Positions 33,629-44,432 of a stretch of 51,753 nt of DNA are shown here, piece by piece. The DNA lies in NCBI RefSeq assembly GCF_000495915.1, contig NZ_AOFQ01000077.1, forward strand, positions 1 through 51,753. The letters are read 5' to 3'. The stretch comes from Stutzerimonas chloritidismutans AW-1 (lineage in GTDB: Bacteria > Pseudomonadota > Gammaproteobacteria > Pseudomonadales > Pseudomonadaceae). A model generated the notes under the pieces. That model was given only the letters and a program-made list of their open reading frames with translations, was not told the origin of the DNA and made no database searches. Every line of letters starts with the position of its first letter. Position 1 is the first letter of the stretch. The translations under genes and the position numbers were made by a program.

Positions 33629-34354
33629 CTATTCCTTGGGCATTTCGGCCGGGGAAGTTGGCGTGAATACCATCACCCCGAGCACGTCCGAGTGGAATTC
33701 GCGGCGGTAGAGGATCAGGACCACGCCTGTGGTGACCAACATGAAGAACCAGGGGTGAACGAACCAGGCCAAGGTGGCCATGCCGAAGTAATAGGCGCGC
33801 AAGCCGAAGTTGAACTGGTTGGCCGCCATGGACAGGACCCGCGCCGCACGCTCGGCGAAAGCCCTGCGCTCCTGATCACTGACGTTGCGCTCGCCCACCA
33901 TCGGCGCCGAAGCAACCAGTACCGCGGCGAAGTTGTACTGGCGCATGCACCAGCTGAAGGTGAAGAACGCATAGACGAAGACGACCGCCAGACACAGCAG
34001 CTTGACTTCCGAAAGACCGCGGCTGACCGGTTGCGCAAATGGCAGGTCGGCCAATAGAGAAACCGCTCGATCGGATGCACCCAACGCGGTCAGGATGCCT
34101 GCAAGGATTATCAGCGTGCTGGATGCAAAGAACGATGCGTTGCGCTCCAGATTGCCGATCACGTTGGCATCGGCGATACGGTTGTCACGCAACAGCAGGC
34201 GCTGCATCCAGTCCTGCCGATAGAGGTGCAACACACTCGCCAGACAAGCCGTATCCCGGCCGCGCCAGCTCGCGTAGCGGGTGTATCCAGCCCAACAGAC
34301 GATGAACCAGAGCACGGCGATCAGATGCGGCAGGGTTGAATCGGATAACGTCAT
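33629..34354 (-). CDS. DUF599 family membrane protein
   Basis: 241 residues with about four membrane helices: one at the N-terminus (LIAVLWFIVCWAGYTRY), a second near residue 75, a third at VKLLCLAVVFVYAFFTFSW and a fourth at PWFFMLVTTGVVLILYRREFHS. DNRIADANVIGNLERNASFFASSTL is the most typical DUF599 segment. The function is unknown. It is encoded upstream of the thioesterase pair on the same strand, 60 bases away. Confidence 0.85.
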   Translation of the reverse strand: MTLSDSTLPHLIAVLWFIVCWAGYTRYASWRGRDTACLASVLHLYRQDWMQRLLLRDNRIADANVIGNLERNASFFASSTLIILAGILTALGASDRAVSLLADLPFAQPVSRGLSEVKLLCLAVVFVYAFFTFSWCMRQYNFAAVLVASAPMVGERNVSDQERRAFAERAARVLSMAANQFNFGLRAYYFGMATLAWFVHPWFFMLVTTGVVLILYRREFHSDVLGVMVFTPTSPAEMPKE

Positions 34355-34474
34355 GGCGCGCCCTCGGAGACATCACGCGATTATAGCCAGCACCGCGTCG
34401 CCGAAGCTTGCGCCTAATGTCAGCGCTACCCCGCGACCGATCTATCGTCAGCCGCGGCGCAGCGCGAGAACAAG

Positions 34475-35794
34475 TCAGGCGTGATGCTGCGCCTGATCGG
34501 CGCGACTGAGCAGGCGATCAGTGACGACTGCAAACACCAACATCACCAGAACCGGAACCAGCCAGCCCATGCTCTGATCGGCCAATGGCAACTGCGTGAA
34601 CAGCACCGGAACCCAATCGGCGAAGCCCGCGGCGGCAAGTCCATCGACAACGCCGAAGATCAGCGTCACCGCCATGACCGGCACGAACACCCGCGAGGGC
34701 GAAACCCAGAAGCGATCCAGCAAGCTCAGAGCAACCAGGACGATGGCCAGCGGGTAAAGGCCCACCAAGACCGGCACCGACACACTGATCAACTGCGTCA
34801 GCCCCTGGTTGGCCACCAGCAGGCTGAACAGAGCGAAAACGACCACCACTGTGCGATAGGAAACCGGCAGCAATGCGCTGAAGAACTCGCCACAGGCCGT
34901 GGTCAGGCCGACCGCCGTGGTCAGGCAGGCCAGCGTGATGACTACTGCAAGCAGCAGGCTGCCCGGCGTGCCGAACGTGTGTTGCACGTAGGTCGTCAGA
35001 ATCTGCACGCCGTTCTCCGCACCGGCGGCGATGCCCTGGCTGGTAGCACCAAGGTAGAACAGAGCGAGATAGACCAACGACAGCCCGACCGCAGCAATCA
35101 CGCCGGCAATCATCGAGTAACGGGTAACTAGCGCGGGCTCGGTGACACCGCGGTCGCGAATGGCGGTGGCGATCACGATGCCGAAAACCAAAGCGCCGAG
35201 GGTATCCATGGTCAGATAGCCTTCGAGAAAACCCTTGATCAGCGGCGACGCACGATAAGTCTCACTCGCAGCACCGACCTCTCCCGCCGGGGCGAAAATC
35301 GCCGCGCCACCGAGTACCAACAGCGCCGCCAGCAGCACCGGCGTAATGAACTTGCCGATACGGTTGACCAGCTGACCGGGGTTCAGCACCAGGAACAGCA
35401 TGGCCGCGAAGAACACCAGCGTGTAGATGAATAGCGGCATGCCGGCGTTACCGCTGAATGGCGCAATGCCCATCTCGAACGAAACGACGGCGGTGCGCGG
35501 AGTCGCGAACAGCGGACCGATCGCCAGGTAGACGGCCACCGCCAGCACCGTACCAGCGACCTTGCCGAGCGGTGCGGTCAAACGGTCCATGCCCCCACCC
35601 ACTCGCGCCAGCGCGACGACGGTCAGCAGCGGCAACCCGACACCGGTCAGCAAGAAGCCCAGTGCCGCCTGCCAGATAAACTCGCCCGACGCCATACCGG
35701 CGCTGGGCGGGAAGATGATGTTGCCGGCGCCAAGGAACAACGCAAATGTCATGAAGCCAAGAGCCAGCAGGTCAAAACCTTTCAAACGATTCAT
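34475..35794 (-). CDS. braB: Branched-chain amino acid:cation symporter (LIV-II)
   Basis: 439 residues from ATG 35794 with twelve predicted membrane helices. The N-terminal LALGFMTFALFLGAGNIIFPP is the BrnQ/BraB family signature, and NAGMPLFIYTLVFFAAMLFL and GVTEPALVTRYSMIAG are further family segments. It takes up leucine, isoleucine and valine with Na+. The location beside sucD matches P. aeruginosa braB as I recall. A structured leader candidate lies upstream (35880-35931). Confidence 0.92.
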   Translation of the reverse strand: MNRLKGFDLLALGFMTFALFLGAGNIIFPPSAGMASGEFIWQAALGFLLTGVGLPLLTVVALARVGGGMDRLTAPLGKVAGTVLAVAVYLAIGPLFATPRTAVVSFEMGIAPFSGNAGMPLFIYTLVFFAAMLFLVLNPGQLVNRIGKFITPVLLAALLVLGGAAIFAPAGEVGAASETYRASPLIKGFLEGYLTMDTLGALVFGIVIATAIRDRGVTEPALVTRYSMIAGVIAAVGLSLVYLALFYLGATSQGIAAGAENGVQILTTYVQHTFGTPGSLLLAVVITLACLTTAVGLTTACGEFFSALLPVSYRTVVVVFALFSLLVANQGLTQLISVSVPVLVGLYPLAIVLVALSLLDRFWVSPSRVFVPVMAVTLIFGVVDGLAAAGFADWVPVLFTQLPLADQSMGWLVPVLVMLVFAVVTDRLLSRADQAQHHA

Positions 35795-36154
35795 GCGGAA
35801 AAAACTACCAAATGGATGACGGCTTAAATGAACGCGACGCACATGCCACGAGCGCGACGGGTCAGCGGTTCATATTGGCCTGAATGATGGGATACGGGTT
35901 TCCTTCAGGGATAAGGGGAAACGTCATTCAGCCGGTTGGGCCGAATCCTTCGTTGCACGCTGTCGCTCTTGTGGACCGAACAAGCGTATGAATGAGCGGC
36001 AATGATGCCACGATGCGGCGATGGATGCTGACCGGAGCGTCAACATTGGCCGCGAAAAAACGTCGCGCCGCAGAGTTGAAGCGCTCAACGCGTGATAGAT
36101 GAAGCGCGGGACCAAGCAGCGATTGAAGCTGCAACGTTACCAAACCCAAAGCTG
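35795..36154. other. braB upstream region with nested inverted repeat
   Basis: About 360 bases with no supported protein gene. The visible structure is a nested pair of inverted repeats at 35880-35931: CTGAATGA (35880-35887) with TCATTCAG (35924-35931) outside, and GTTTCC (35898-35903) with GGAAAC (35917-35922) inside. It lies in the probable braB leader, 86 bases before the start. Just over it, 35929-35864 on the minus strand reads as a 21-codon open frame without a good SD. No -35/-10 pair was secure. Confidence 0.45.
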
Positions 36155-36192
36155 AAAGCCCCGAGGCAGAACCGTCAGGTCTGCCTCGGGGC
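36151..36192 (-). terminator. Terminator at the end of the sucCD transcript
   Basis: A 13-bp perfect stem, GCCCCGAGGCAGA (36158-36170) with TCTGCCTCGGGGC (36180-36192), lies 53 bases past the sucD stop. On the minus strand it is followed by TTTCAGC, a modest U run. It probably ends the long sdh-suc transcript. Confidence 0.8.
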
Positions 36193-36244
36193 ATGCGAAG
36201 ACTGAGCAACTCGAACGCCCGACTGCAGCCGAGCGGGCGTTACA

Positions 36245-37128
<884 letters not shown>

Positions 37129-37129
<1 letters not shown>

Positions 37130-38295
37130 TACTTGCCCTCCGCGGCTTTGACAACCTGAATGGCCGCATCGGTCAGGCTGCTCGCACCGATGATGTTCAG
37201 ACCGCTTTCACTCAGCATCTTGGCCCCCAAGTCGGCGTTGTTGCCTTCCAGGCGAACCACCACCGGTACCTTGACGCCCACTTCGCGAACGGCACCGATA
37301 ATGCCTTCGGCGATCATGTCGCATCGCACGATGCCGCCGAAGATGTTCACCAGAACGGCCGCGACATTGCTATCGGAGAGAATGATCTTGAACGCTTCGG
37401 TCACGCGTTCCTCGGTGGCACCACCGCCCACGTCGAGGAAGTTCGCCGGCGCACCGCCATGCAGGTTGACGATATCCATGGTGCCCATGGCCAGGCCCGC
37501 ACCATTGACCATGCAGCCGATGTTGCCGTCGAGCGCTACGTAATTGAGCTCCCACTTGGCCGCGTGGGCCTCGCGCGGATCGTCCTGAGACGGATCGGCC
37601 ATGTCGCGCAGTTTGGGTTGACGATAGATGGCGTTGCTGTCGATGTTGATCTTGGCGTCCAGGCAATGCAGGTTGCCGTCCTTCTTGATCACCAGCGGGT
37701 TCACTTCGAGCAGGGCCAGGTCATAGTCCTGGAACAGCTGGGCAAGGCCGACGAAGATATGGACGAACTGCTTGACCTGATCGCCCTTCAGACCCAGCTG
37801 GAATGCCAGCTCGCGCGCCTGGAACGGCTGTGCACCGACCAGCGGGTCGATGGTGGCCTTGAGGATTTTCTCAGGCGTGTCGTGAGCGACTTTTTCGATA
37901 TCCACGCCACCTTCGGTGGAGGCCATGAACACGACCCGGCGACTCGCGCGATCAACCACGGCGCCCAGATAGAGCTCCTTGTCGATATCGGTACAAGCCT
38001 CGACAAGGATCTTGCTGACTGGCTGACCATTGGCGTCGGTCTGATAGGTCACCAGACGCTTGTCAAGCCACTGCTGGGCAAACGCCCGGGCTTCATCCTT
38101 GCTGCGAACCAGCTTTACGCCACCTGCCTTGCCACGTCCGCCTGCATGCACCTGGGCTTTGACCACCCATTGCGTGCCGCCGATCTTGTCGCAGGCTTCC
38201 GCTGCTTCCTTCGGGCTATCGACTGCGTAACCCTTGGACACGGGCAGACCGTATTCAGCGAACAGTTGTTTACCTTGGTACTCGTGAAGATTCAT
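37129..38295 (-). CDS. sucC: Succinyl-CoA synthetase, beta subunit
   Basis: 388 residues with an ATP-grasp fold. MNLHEYQGKQLFAEYGLPVSK opens the family; KAQVHAGGRGKAGGV gives the nucleotide loop; LEVNPLV carries the metal-binding Glu and Asn; and VGGGATEERVTEAFK and GGIVRCDMIAEGI follow in the C-terminal domain. It is the first gene after an intra-cluster terminator hairpin that follows lpd, and is coupled to sucD. Confidence 0.98.
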
Positions 38296-38487
38296 GCTTT
38301 CTACCGTCTGGTTTGGTATTGGCGCATTTACGGCACGACGAGCCGCCGTGCCCCCTCACAAGTCGCTGAAAACTATCTGCGAATTCACGATACCTCTCAG
38401 CGACCTGCAATCCTTTTCGAATCTGCAGTTTGCAAAAGGCCCGGCGTATCCACAGATACGTCGGGCCCGGGTACAGCACGAAACCGA
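38296..38487. other. lpd-sucC intergenic region with inverted repeats
   Basis: 192 bases without a gene. Besides the terminator at 38434-38467 it holds an 8-bp inverted repeat GTCGCTGA (38362-38369) with TCAGCGAC (38397-38404), and a GGCACG/CGTGCC pair near 38333-38353. No secure promoter was seen. Confidence 0.5.
38434..38467 (-). terminator. Intrinsic terminator or attenuator between lpd and sucC
   Basis: A 13-bp stem GGCCCGGCGTATC / GATACGTCGGGCC (38438-38450, 38455-38467, one G-T pair) with a CACA loop. On the minus strand a TTTTG run follows. It lies just after lpd and before sucCD, so part of the transcription should stop here and sucCD may have its own or read-through expression. Confidence 0.75.
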
Positions 38488-39924
38488 TTAGCGCTTCTTG
38501 CGATTGGCAATGTGGATGGCGTGGCCATTCACTGCCAGGGCCGCTTCATGCAGCGCTTCGGACATCGTCGGGTGCGAGAACACCATCATGCCCAGGTCTT
38601 CGGCACTGGTACCGAATTCCATGCCGATCGCGCCTTGCTGAACCAGCTCGGCAGCGCTTGGGCCCATGACGTGAACGCCCAGCACGCGGTCGGTCTTGGC
38701 ATCGGCGATGACCTTGACCAGGCCGGCGGTGTCGTTGGCCGCCATGGCACGTCCGCTGGCCGCGAACGGGAAGGTACCGACGTTGACTTCAACGCCTTCA
38801 GCCTTGAGCGCCTGCTCGGACTTGCCGACCCATGCGATTTCCGGGTGAGTGTAGATGACCGACGGAATCAGGTCATAGTTCATCTGGGTCTTGTGACCAG
38901 CGATACGCTCAGCAACCATCACGCCCTCTTCCGAGGCCTTGTGGGCCAGCATGGCACCGCGAACCACATCGCCGATGGCGTAGACGCCAGGGACGCTGGT
39001 CGCGCAGTAGTCGTCGACGAAGATGAAACCACGTTCATCCATATCGACACCGGCATCGGCAGCCAGCAGCTCGGAGGTGACCGGACGACGGCCAACTGCG
39101 ACGATCAGCTTATCGAAGGTCATCTGCTGCTCGCCCTCGGCGCTGGTGAAGTTGACGGTCACTTGCTCGCCCTTCACTTCCGAACCGGTCAGACGAGCGC
39201 CCAGCAGAATCTTCAGACCCTGCTTGGAAAGAACCTTGAACGCTTCCTTGGAGATCTGCTCATCGGCAGCTGGCAGGAACTTGTCCATGGCTTCGATAAC
39301 GGTCACTTCCGCGCCCAGACGTGCCCAGACCGAACCCAGCTCCAGACCGATCACGCCAGCACCGATGACGCCGAGCTTGCCCGGAACGCTCTGGAAATCC
39401 AGCGCACCAGTGGAGTCGACGATGACGTTCTGATCGACCGGCGCCGGCGGAATGTTCACCGGAGTGGAGCCAGATGCCAGGATCACATTCTCGGCAGCCA
39501 GCGTCTGCACGTTGCCGTCCAGGCCGGTCACTTCGACCTGCTTGCCGGCCAGCAGCTTGCCGTGGCCTTCGAAGACGGTCACACCGTTGGCCTTCAGCAG
39601 AGCGGAAACACCACCGGTGAGGTTCTTAACGATCTGGTCCTTGCGCGCAACCATGGTCGGAACGTCCATGGCCACTTCGCCAGTGCTGATGCCATGAACC
39701 TTGAAGCTCTCGTGGGCTTCATGAAACTTGTAGGAGCTGTCCAGCAGAGCCTTGGAAGGAATGCAACCTACATTCAGGCAGGTACCGCCCAGCGCGGTCT
39801 TGCCGTCCTTGCCCTGATATTTTTCGATACACGCGGTCTTCAGACCCAGCTGGGCTGCACGAATGGCGGCCACATAGCCGCCAGGGCCGGCACCGATGAC
39901 GACGACGTCGAATTTCTGGCTCAT
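38488..39924 (-). CDS. lpd: Dihydrolipoyl dehydrogenase, E3 of 2-oxoglutarate dehydrogenase
   Basis: 478 residues (lpdG in Pseudomonas). FAD-binding motif VVIGAGPGGYVAAIRAAQLG, the redox disulfide in GGTCLNVGCIPSK, the NAD-binding GAGVIGLELGSV, and the His-Glu active pair in SHPTMSEALHEA are all present. It reoxidises the lipoyl groups of SucB and passes electrons to NAD+. It follows sucB after 94 bases and precedes an intrinsic terminator. Confidence 0.97.
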   Translation of the reverse strand: MSQKFDVVVIGAGPGGYVAAIRAAQLGLKTACIEKYQGKDGKTALGGTCLNVGCIPSKALLDSSYKFHEAHESFKVHGISTGEVAMDVPTMVARKDQIVKNLTGGVSALLKANGVTVFEGHGKLLAGKQVEVTGLDGNVQTLAAENVILASGSTPVNIPPAPVDQNVIVDSTGALDFQSVPGKLGVIGAGVIGLELGSVWARLGAEVTVIEAMDKFLPAADEQISKEAFKVLSKQGLKILLGARLTGSEVKGEQVTVNFTSAEGEQQMTFDKLIVAVGRRPVTSELLAADAGVDMDERGFIFVDDYCATSVPGVYAIGDVVRGAMLAHKASEEGVMVAERIAGHKTQMNYDLIPSVIYTHPEIAWVGKSEQALKAEGVEVNVGTFPFAASGRAMAANDTAGLVKVIADAKTDRVLGVHVMGPSAAELVQQGAIGMEFGTSAEDLGMMVFSHPTMSEALHEAALAVNGHAIHIANRKKR

Positions 39925-40018
39925 TACGAATCCTCTTAAAAGCAGCTAAAAGCCAAAAGCTGCAGGCAGCAGGGACGGCTTTCGCCTGACCTACCAGCTG
40001 CAGCCCGTGACGTTTCTA

Positions 40019-41239
40019 TCAGATATCCAGCAGCAGACGGGCCGGGTCTTCCAGCAGGTCCTTCATGGTAACCAGGAAGGTCACAGCTTCCTTGCCGTCG
40101 ATCAAGCGATGGTCATAGGACAGCGCCAGGTACATCATCGGCAGGATGACCACTTGACCGTTAACAGCCATCGGGCGTTCCTGGATCTTGTGCATACCGA
40201 GGATGGCGGTCTGAGGCGGGTTGACGATCGGCGTCGACAGCAGCGAACCAAACACACCACCATTGGAGATGGTGAAGGTGCCGCCAGTCATCTCTTCGAT
40301 GGTCAGCTTGCCGGCCTTGGCCTTCTTGCCGAAGTTGTTGATGCCGCCTTCGATCTCGGCCAGGCTCATGTGCTCGGCGTTGCGCAGGACCGGAACCACC
40401 AGGCCGCGGTCGCTGGAAACGGCGACGCCGATATCCTGATAACCGTGGTAGACGATGTCATTGCCATCGATGGAAGCATTGACGCCCGGCTGGCGCTTGA
40501 GTGCTTCGACCGCGGCCTTGACGAAGAAGGACATGAAGCCCAGGCGCACGCCGTTGTGAGTCTTCTCGAACAGGTCCTTGTACTTGGAACGCAGCTCCAT
40601 GATCGGCTTCATGTTGACTTCGTTGAACGTAGTCAGCATCGCCATGGAGGATTGCGCTTCGACCAGACGCTCGGCGACCTTCGCACGCAGGCGGGTCATC
40701 GGCACGCGCTTCTCGACACGATCGCCCTCGGCGAAGATCGGAGCGGATGCAGCCGGAGCAGCCGGCTTGGCAGCAGCAGCCGGAGCGGATTTCTTGGCTT
40801 CAACGGCGGCAACCACGTCTTCCTTGGTCACGCGACCATCTTTACCAGTACCGGCGATGCTGTTCGGATCGATGCCGTTCTCTTCGGCCATCTTGCGCGC
40901 AGCAGGAGCCAGGATTGGCTCTTCACCTGCGGTTGCGGCAGCAGCCGGAGCAGCAGTTTGAGCCGGGGCAGCAGCCGGCGCAGGTGCAGCGGCGGCAGTA
41001 GCACCAGCCTCCAGCTTGCCGAGCAGCTCGCCGCTCAGCACGGTGTCGCCTTCGTTCTTGACGATCTCGGTCAGCACGCCGTCAGCTTCGGCGAGCACTT
41101 CCATCACCACCTTGTCGGTTTCGATGTCGACGATCAGCTCATCACGCTTGACCGCGTCGCCCGGCTGCTTGTGCCAGGTGGCAACGGTGCCGTCGGCAAC
41201 CGATTCCGGGAATGTAGGGGCTTTGATCTCGATAGCCAT
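40019..41239 (-). CDS. sucB: Dihydrolipoyl succinyltransferase, E2 of 2-oxoglutarate dehydrogenase
   Basis: 406 residues. The lipoyl domain carries the modified Lys43 in ETDKVVME. An Ala/Pro-rich flexible linker follows (about 78-105), then the peripheral subunit-binding domain ILAPAARKMAEENGIDP, a second linker, and the catalytic domain with the terminal SYDHRLIDG His-Asp. It forms the core of the 2-oxoglutarate dehydrogenase complex, starting 69 bases after sucA. Confidence 0.98.
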   Translation of the reverse strand: MAIEIKAPTFPESVADGTVATWHKQPGDAVKRDELIVDIETDKVVMEVLAEADGVLTEIVKNEGDTVLSGELLGKLEAGATAAAAPAPAAAPAQTAAPAAAATAGEEPILAPAARKMAEENGIDPNSIAGTGKDGRVTKEDVVAAVEAKKSAPAAAAKPAAPAASAPIFAEGDRVEKRVPMTRLRAKVAERLVEAQSSMAMLTTFNEVNMKPIMELRSKYKDLFEKTHNGVRLGFMSFFVKAAVEALKRQPGVNASIDGNDIVYHGYQDIGVAVSSDRGLVVPVLRNAEHMSLAEIEGGINNFGKKAKAGKLTIEEMTGGTFTISNGGVFGSLLSTPIVNPPQTAILGMHKIQERPMAVNGQVVILPMMYLALSYDHRLIDGKEAVTFLVTMKDLLEDPARLLLDI

Positions 41240-41308
41240 TATTCAGGGGTCCTATTGATTCGGTTTCTACATCGAGGCCGCGATATCGCGGCCCCTTGCA
41301 CGAAATGG

Positions 41309-44140
41309 TTAAACGGTGAAGGCGTCCTGCAGCAGTTTTTCCTGCTGTTCGGCATGCATGGAGGCGTAACCGACCGCCGGCGCCGCTGAAGCATCACGAC
41401 CCGCGTACTGAAGGAACAGTTCCTTCTTGTGTGCGGTGGCCACACGGCGCATGTGATGCTGGCTGCAGTACCAGGCACCCTGGTTCATCGGCTCTTCCTG
41501 GCACCAGACGATGTGCTTGAGATTCTGGTAAGGCGCGAGCGCTTCGGCCAGATCCTCTTCCGGGAACGGATACAGCTGCTCGATACGTACGATGGCGATA
41601 TCTTCGCGGCCTTCGGCACGACGCTTGTCCAGCAGGTCATAGTAGACCTTGCCGCTACACATGATTACACGCTCGACCTTCGCCGGATCGATCGCGTCGA
41701 CTTCCGGGATAACGGTCTGGAAGGAACCCTGGGTGAGCTCTTCCAGAGTCGAGGTCGCAAGCTTATGACGCAGCAGCGACTTGGGTGTCAGCGCAACCAG
41801 CGGCTTGCGCAGCGGGCGAATCGCCTGGCGACGCAGCATGTGGTAGACCTGCGCCGGAGTCGTCGGCACGCAAACCTGGATATTGTGCTCGGCGCACAGC
41901 TGCAGGTAACGCTCCAGACGAGCGGACGAGTGCTCCGGGCCCTGCCCCTCATAGCCATGTGGTAACAGCATGGTCAGGCCACACAGGCGACCCCACTTGT
42001 GCTCACCGCTGGTGATGAACTGGTCGATCACTACCTGGGCGCCATTGGCGAAGTCGCCGAACTGCGCTTCCCACACGACAAGCGCGTTGGGCATAGTGGT
42101 GGCGTAACCGTATTCGAAAGCCAGAACCGCTTCCTCGGAGAGGAACGAGTCGTACAGATCGAAACGCGGCTGACCTTCATAGAGGTGCTGCAGCGGAATG
42201 TAGGTACTGCCGTCCTTCTGGTTATGCAGCGCAGCATGGCGGTGCGAGAAGGTGCCGCGGCCGACGTCCTGACCGGAGATACGTACCGGGTGGCCTTCGA
42301 ACAGCAGCGTGGCGTACGCCATGACTTCCGCGTAGCCCCAGTTGATGGTGAGCGCGCCCGCACCCATCTTCTGGCGATCTTCGAGAATCTTCGAGACCTG
42401 ACGCTGCACCACGAAGCCTTCCGGCGTCTGCAGCAGCTTGTTGGACAGATCCTGCAAGGTCTTCAGATCGAAGCTGGTGTCATGACGGGCAGTCCAGGCA
42501 TGACCCAGATACGGACGCCAGTCAACGAAGAGTTCTTTATTCGGCTCTTTGACCAGGCTCTTGACTACGTGCAGCCCATTGTCGAGCGCCGTACGGTACT
42601 CGTCGATCTTGGCCTGAACACGCTCGTCGTCCAGCACCTTGGACTGGATCAGCGAATCGGCGTACAGCTCACGAGTGGTGCGCTGCTTGGCGATCTTCTG
42701 ATACATCAACGGCTGAGTGCCGCTCGGCTCGTCCGCTTCGTTGTGACCACGACGGCGGTAGCAGATCAGGTCGATGACGATGTCGCGCTTGAACTGCATC
42801 CGGTAGTCGACAGCGAGCTGGGTGACGAACAGCACCGCCTCGGGATCGTCTGCGTTCACATGGAAGATCGGCGCCTGGATCATCTTCGCCACATCGGTTG
42901 CGTACTCGGTGGAACGAGCATCTTCCTGCTTGTTGGTGGTGAAGCCGACCTGGTTGTTGACCACGATGCGAATGGTGCCACCGGTGCGATAAGCACGGGT
43001 CTGCGACATCTGGAAGGTTTCCATCACCACGCCCTGACCGGCGACAGCAGCATCGCCGTGGATGGTTACCGGAAGCACCTTGTCGCCGACCGGATCACAA
43101 CGGCGATCCTGACGAGCCCGCACCGAACCCTCGACCACCGGGGAAACGATTTCGAGGTGGGACGGGTTGAACGCCATGGCCAGGTGAATTTCGCCACCCG
43201 GGGTCATCACATTGGAGGAGAAGCCTTGGTGATATTTCACGTCACCTGAGCTCAGACCCTCGACCTTCTTGCCTTCGAACTCGTCGAAAAGGTCGCGCGG
43301 ATTCTTGCCAAAGGTGTTGACCAGCACGTTCAGGCGGCCACGGTGGGCCATGCCGATTACGATTTCCTTAGTGCCATAAGAGCCAGAACGCTGGATGATC
43401 TCGTCAAGCAGCGGAATCAGGCTCTCGCCACCTTCGAGACCAAAACGCTTGGTGCCCGGATACTTGGTACCCAGGTACTTTTCCAGGCCTTCGGCGGCAG
43501 TCAGGCGCTCGAGCAGATGGCTCTTGATCTCCGGCGAGAAGTCCGGGCGGCCACGCACGCTTTCCAGGCGCTGAACGAACCAGCTGCGCTGCTCGGAATC
43601 GACGATGTGCATGTATTCGGCGCCGATGGTGCGGCAATAGGTTTCTTGCAACGCCTGCAGGATTTCGCGCAGAGTGGCCTGGCCGTTGACCATGGCCAGG
43701 TCAGCGGTGCGGAACACGGTGTCGAGGTCGGCGTCGGTCAGGCCGTAGTTGTTGATCGCCAGATCGGCAGGAACGGTGCGCTGTTGCAGGCCAAGCGGAT
43801 CGAGCTGTGCTGCCTGATGGCCGCGCACTCGGTAGGCCTGAATCAGGCGCAGGACTTCGATCTGCTTCTTTTCATGCTCACTGCTGACGCTGCCCGCGGA
43901 CACAGGCTGAGCGCGCCGCTGGTTCTTGCCCAGCAGGACGAAGTGGTCGCGAATCGTCGAGTGCGATACATCGGCTGAAGCGCTGCCACCGGAGGGCAAC
44001 TTCTGGAAGTAAGTGCGCCACTCTTCGGGCACAGCGTTGGGATCGTGCAGGTAGAGCTCATAAAGCTCTTCCACATAGGCAGCGTTACCACCGGATAGGT
44101 GGGCACTGTCCCACATGCGCTGCATTACGCTTTCTTGCAT
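41309..44140 (-). CDS. sucA: 2-oxoglutarate dehydrogenase, E1 component
   Basis: 943 residues, the length I recall for Pseudomonas SucA. An N-terminal MQRMWDSAHLSGGNAAYVEE docks E2. The thiamin-diphosphate fold has GMAHRGRLNVL, HGDAAVAGQGVVMETF and NNQVGFTT; RISGQDVGRGTFSHRHA and MLLPHGYEGQGPEHSSARLER belong to the transketolase-like second half. It decarboxylates 2-oxoglutarate and transfers the succinyl group to SucB lipoamide. It starts after a 292-base gap that contains two hairpins, so it can be expressed apart from sdhCDAB. Confidence 0.98.
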   Translation of the reverse strand: MQESVMQRMWDSAHLSGGNAAYVEELYELYLHDPNAVPEEWRTYFQKLPSGGSASADVSHSTIRDHFVLLGKNQRRAQPVSAGSVSSEHEKKQIEVLRLIQAYRVRGHQAAQLDPLGLQQRTVPADLAINNYGLTDADLDTVFRTADLAMVNGQATLREILQALQETYCRTIGAEYMHIVDSEQRSWFVQRLESVRGRPDFSPEIKSHLLERLTAAEGLEKYLGTKYPGTKRFGLEGGESLIPLLDEIIQRSGSYGTKEIVIGMAHRGRLNVLVNTFGKNPRDLFDEFEGKKVEGLSSGDVKYHQGFSSNVMTPGGEIHLAMAFNPSHLEIVSPVVEGSVRARQDRRCDPVGDKVLPVTIHGDAAVAGQGVVMETFQMSQTRAYRTGGTIRIVVNNQVGFTTNKQEDARSTEYATDVAKMIQAPIFHVNADDPEAVLFVTQLAVDYRMQFKRDIVIDLICYRRRGHNEADEPSGTQPLMYQKIAKQRTTRELYADSLIQSKVLDDERVQAKIDEYRTALDNGLHVVKSLVKEPNKELFVDWRPYLGHAWTARHDTSFDLKTLQDLSNKLLQTPEGFVVQRQVSKILEDRQKMGAGALTINWGYAEVMAYATLLFEGHPVRISGQDVGRGTFSHRHAALHNQKDGSTYIPLQHLYEGQPRFDLYDSFLSEEAVLAFEYGYATTMPNALVVWEAQFGDFANGAQVVIDQFITSGEHKWGRLCGLTMLLPHGYEGQGPEHSSARLERYLQLCAEHNIQVCVPTTPAQVYHMLRRQAIRPLRKPLVALTPKSLLRHKLATSTLEELTQGSFQTVIPEVDAIDPAKVERVIMCSGKVYYDLLDKRRAEGREDIAIVRIEQLYPFPEEDLAEALAPYQNLKHIVWCQEEPMNQGAWYCSQHHMRRVATAHKKELFLQYAGRDASAAPAVGYASMHAEQQEKLLQDAFTV

Positions 44141-44297
44141 GTCTGGTCACCTTCGATAAGGAGACACCACCAGCGTGGAAACCGCAGCATGACTTCCCAA
44201 GTTCTGAAGCAGCGACTCAGGTAAAGCCACTACGGACCGCGCAGATAGTTCCCGGGCACAAGCCGGGTGCTCCTGCTGGTCATCAAGTTTTCAGAGT

Positions 44298-44364
44298 GGA
44301 ATCCCGGCTTTGTGGGCTGGGATTCCTACTAAAACTACGGCGCCGAGCTTCAACTTCGGCGCCG
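44298..44364 (-). terminator. Two tandem hairpins after sdhB
   Basis: The first one met on the minus strand is CGGCGCCGA/TCGGCGCCG (44338-44346 and 44356-44364), followed by TAGTTTTAG, a plausible terminator of sdhCDAB. The second is GGAATCCC (44298-44305) with GGGATTCC (44319-44326). The remaining parts of 44141-44432 hold only the sucA leader, and no promoter was secure. Confidence 0.7.
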
Positions 44365-44432
44365 CAGGTGTAACGGGTAACGCAATCCGGCCATTCCAGG
44401 CTAGCGCATAACCTTTCGCGACCGGGGTGTCA

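Noticed and set aside
37459..39939. Very long open frame on the plus strand opposite lpd/sucC (over 800 codons)
   Set aside because: It is the antisense of two unmistakable genes (lpd and sucC). GC-rich codon use in Pseudomonas leaves the complementary frames free of stops; it has no SD and no recognisable domain.
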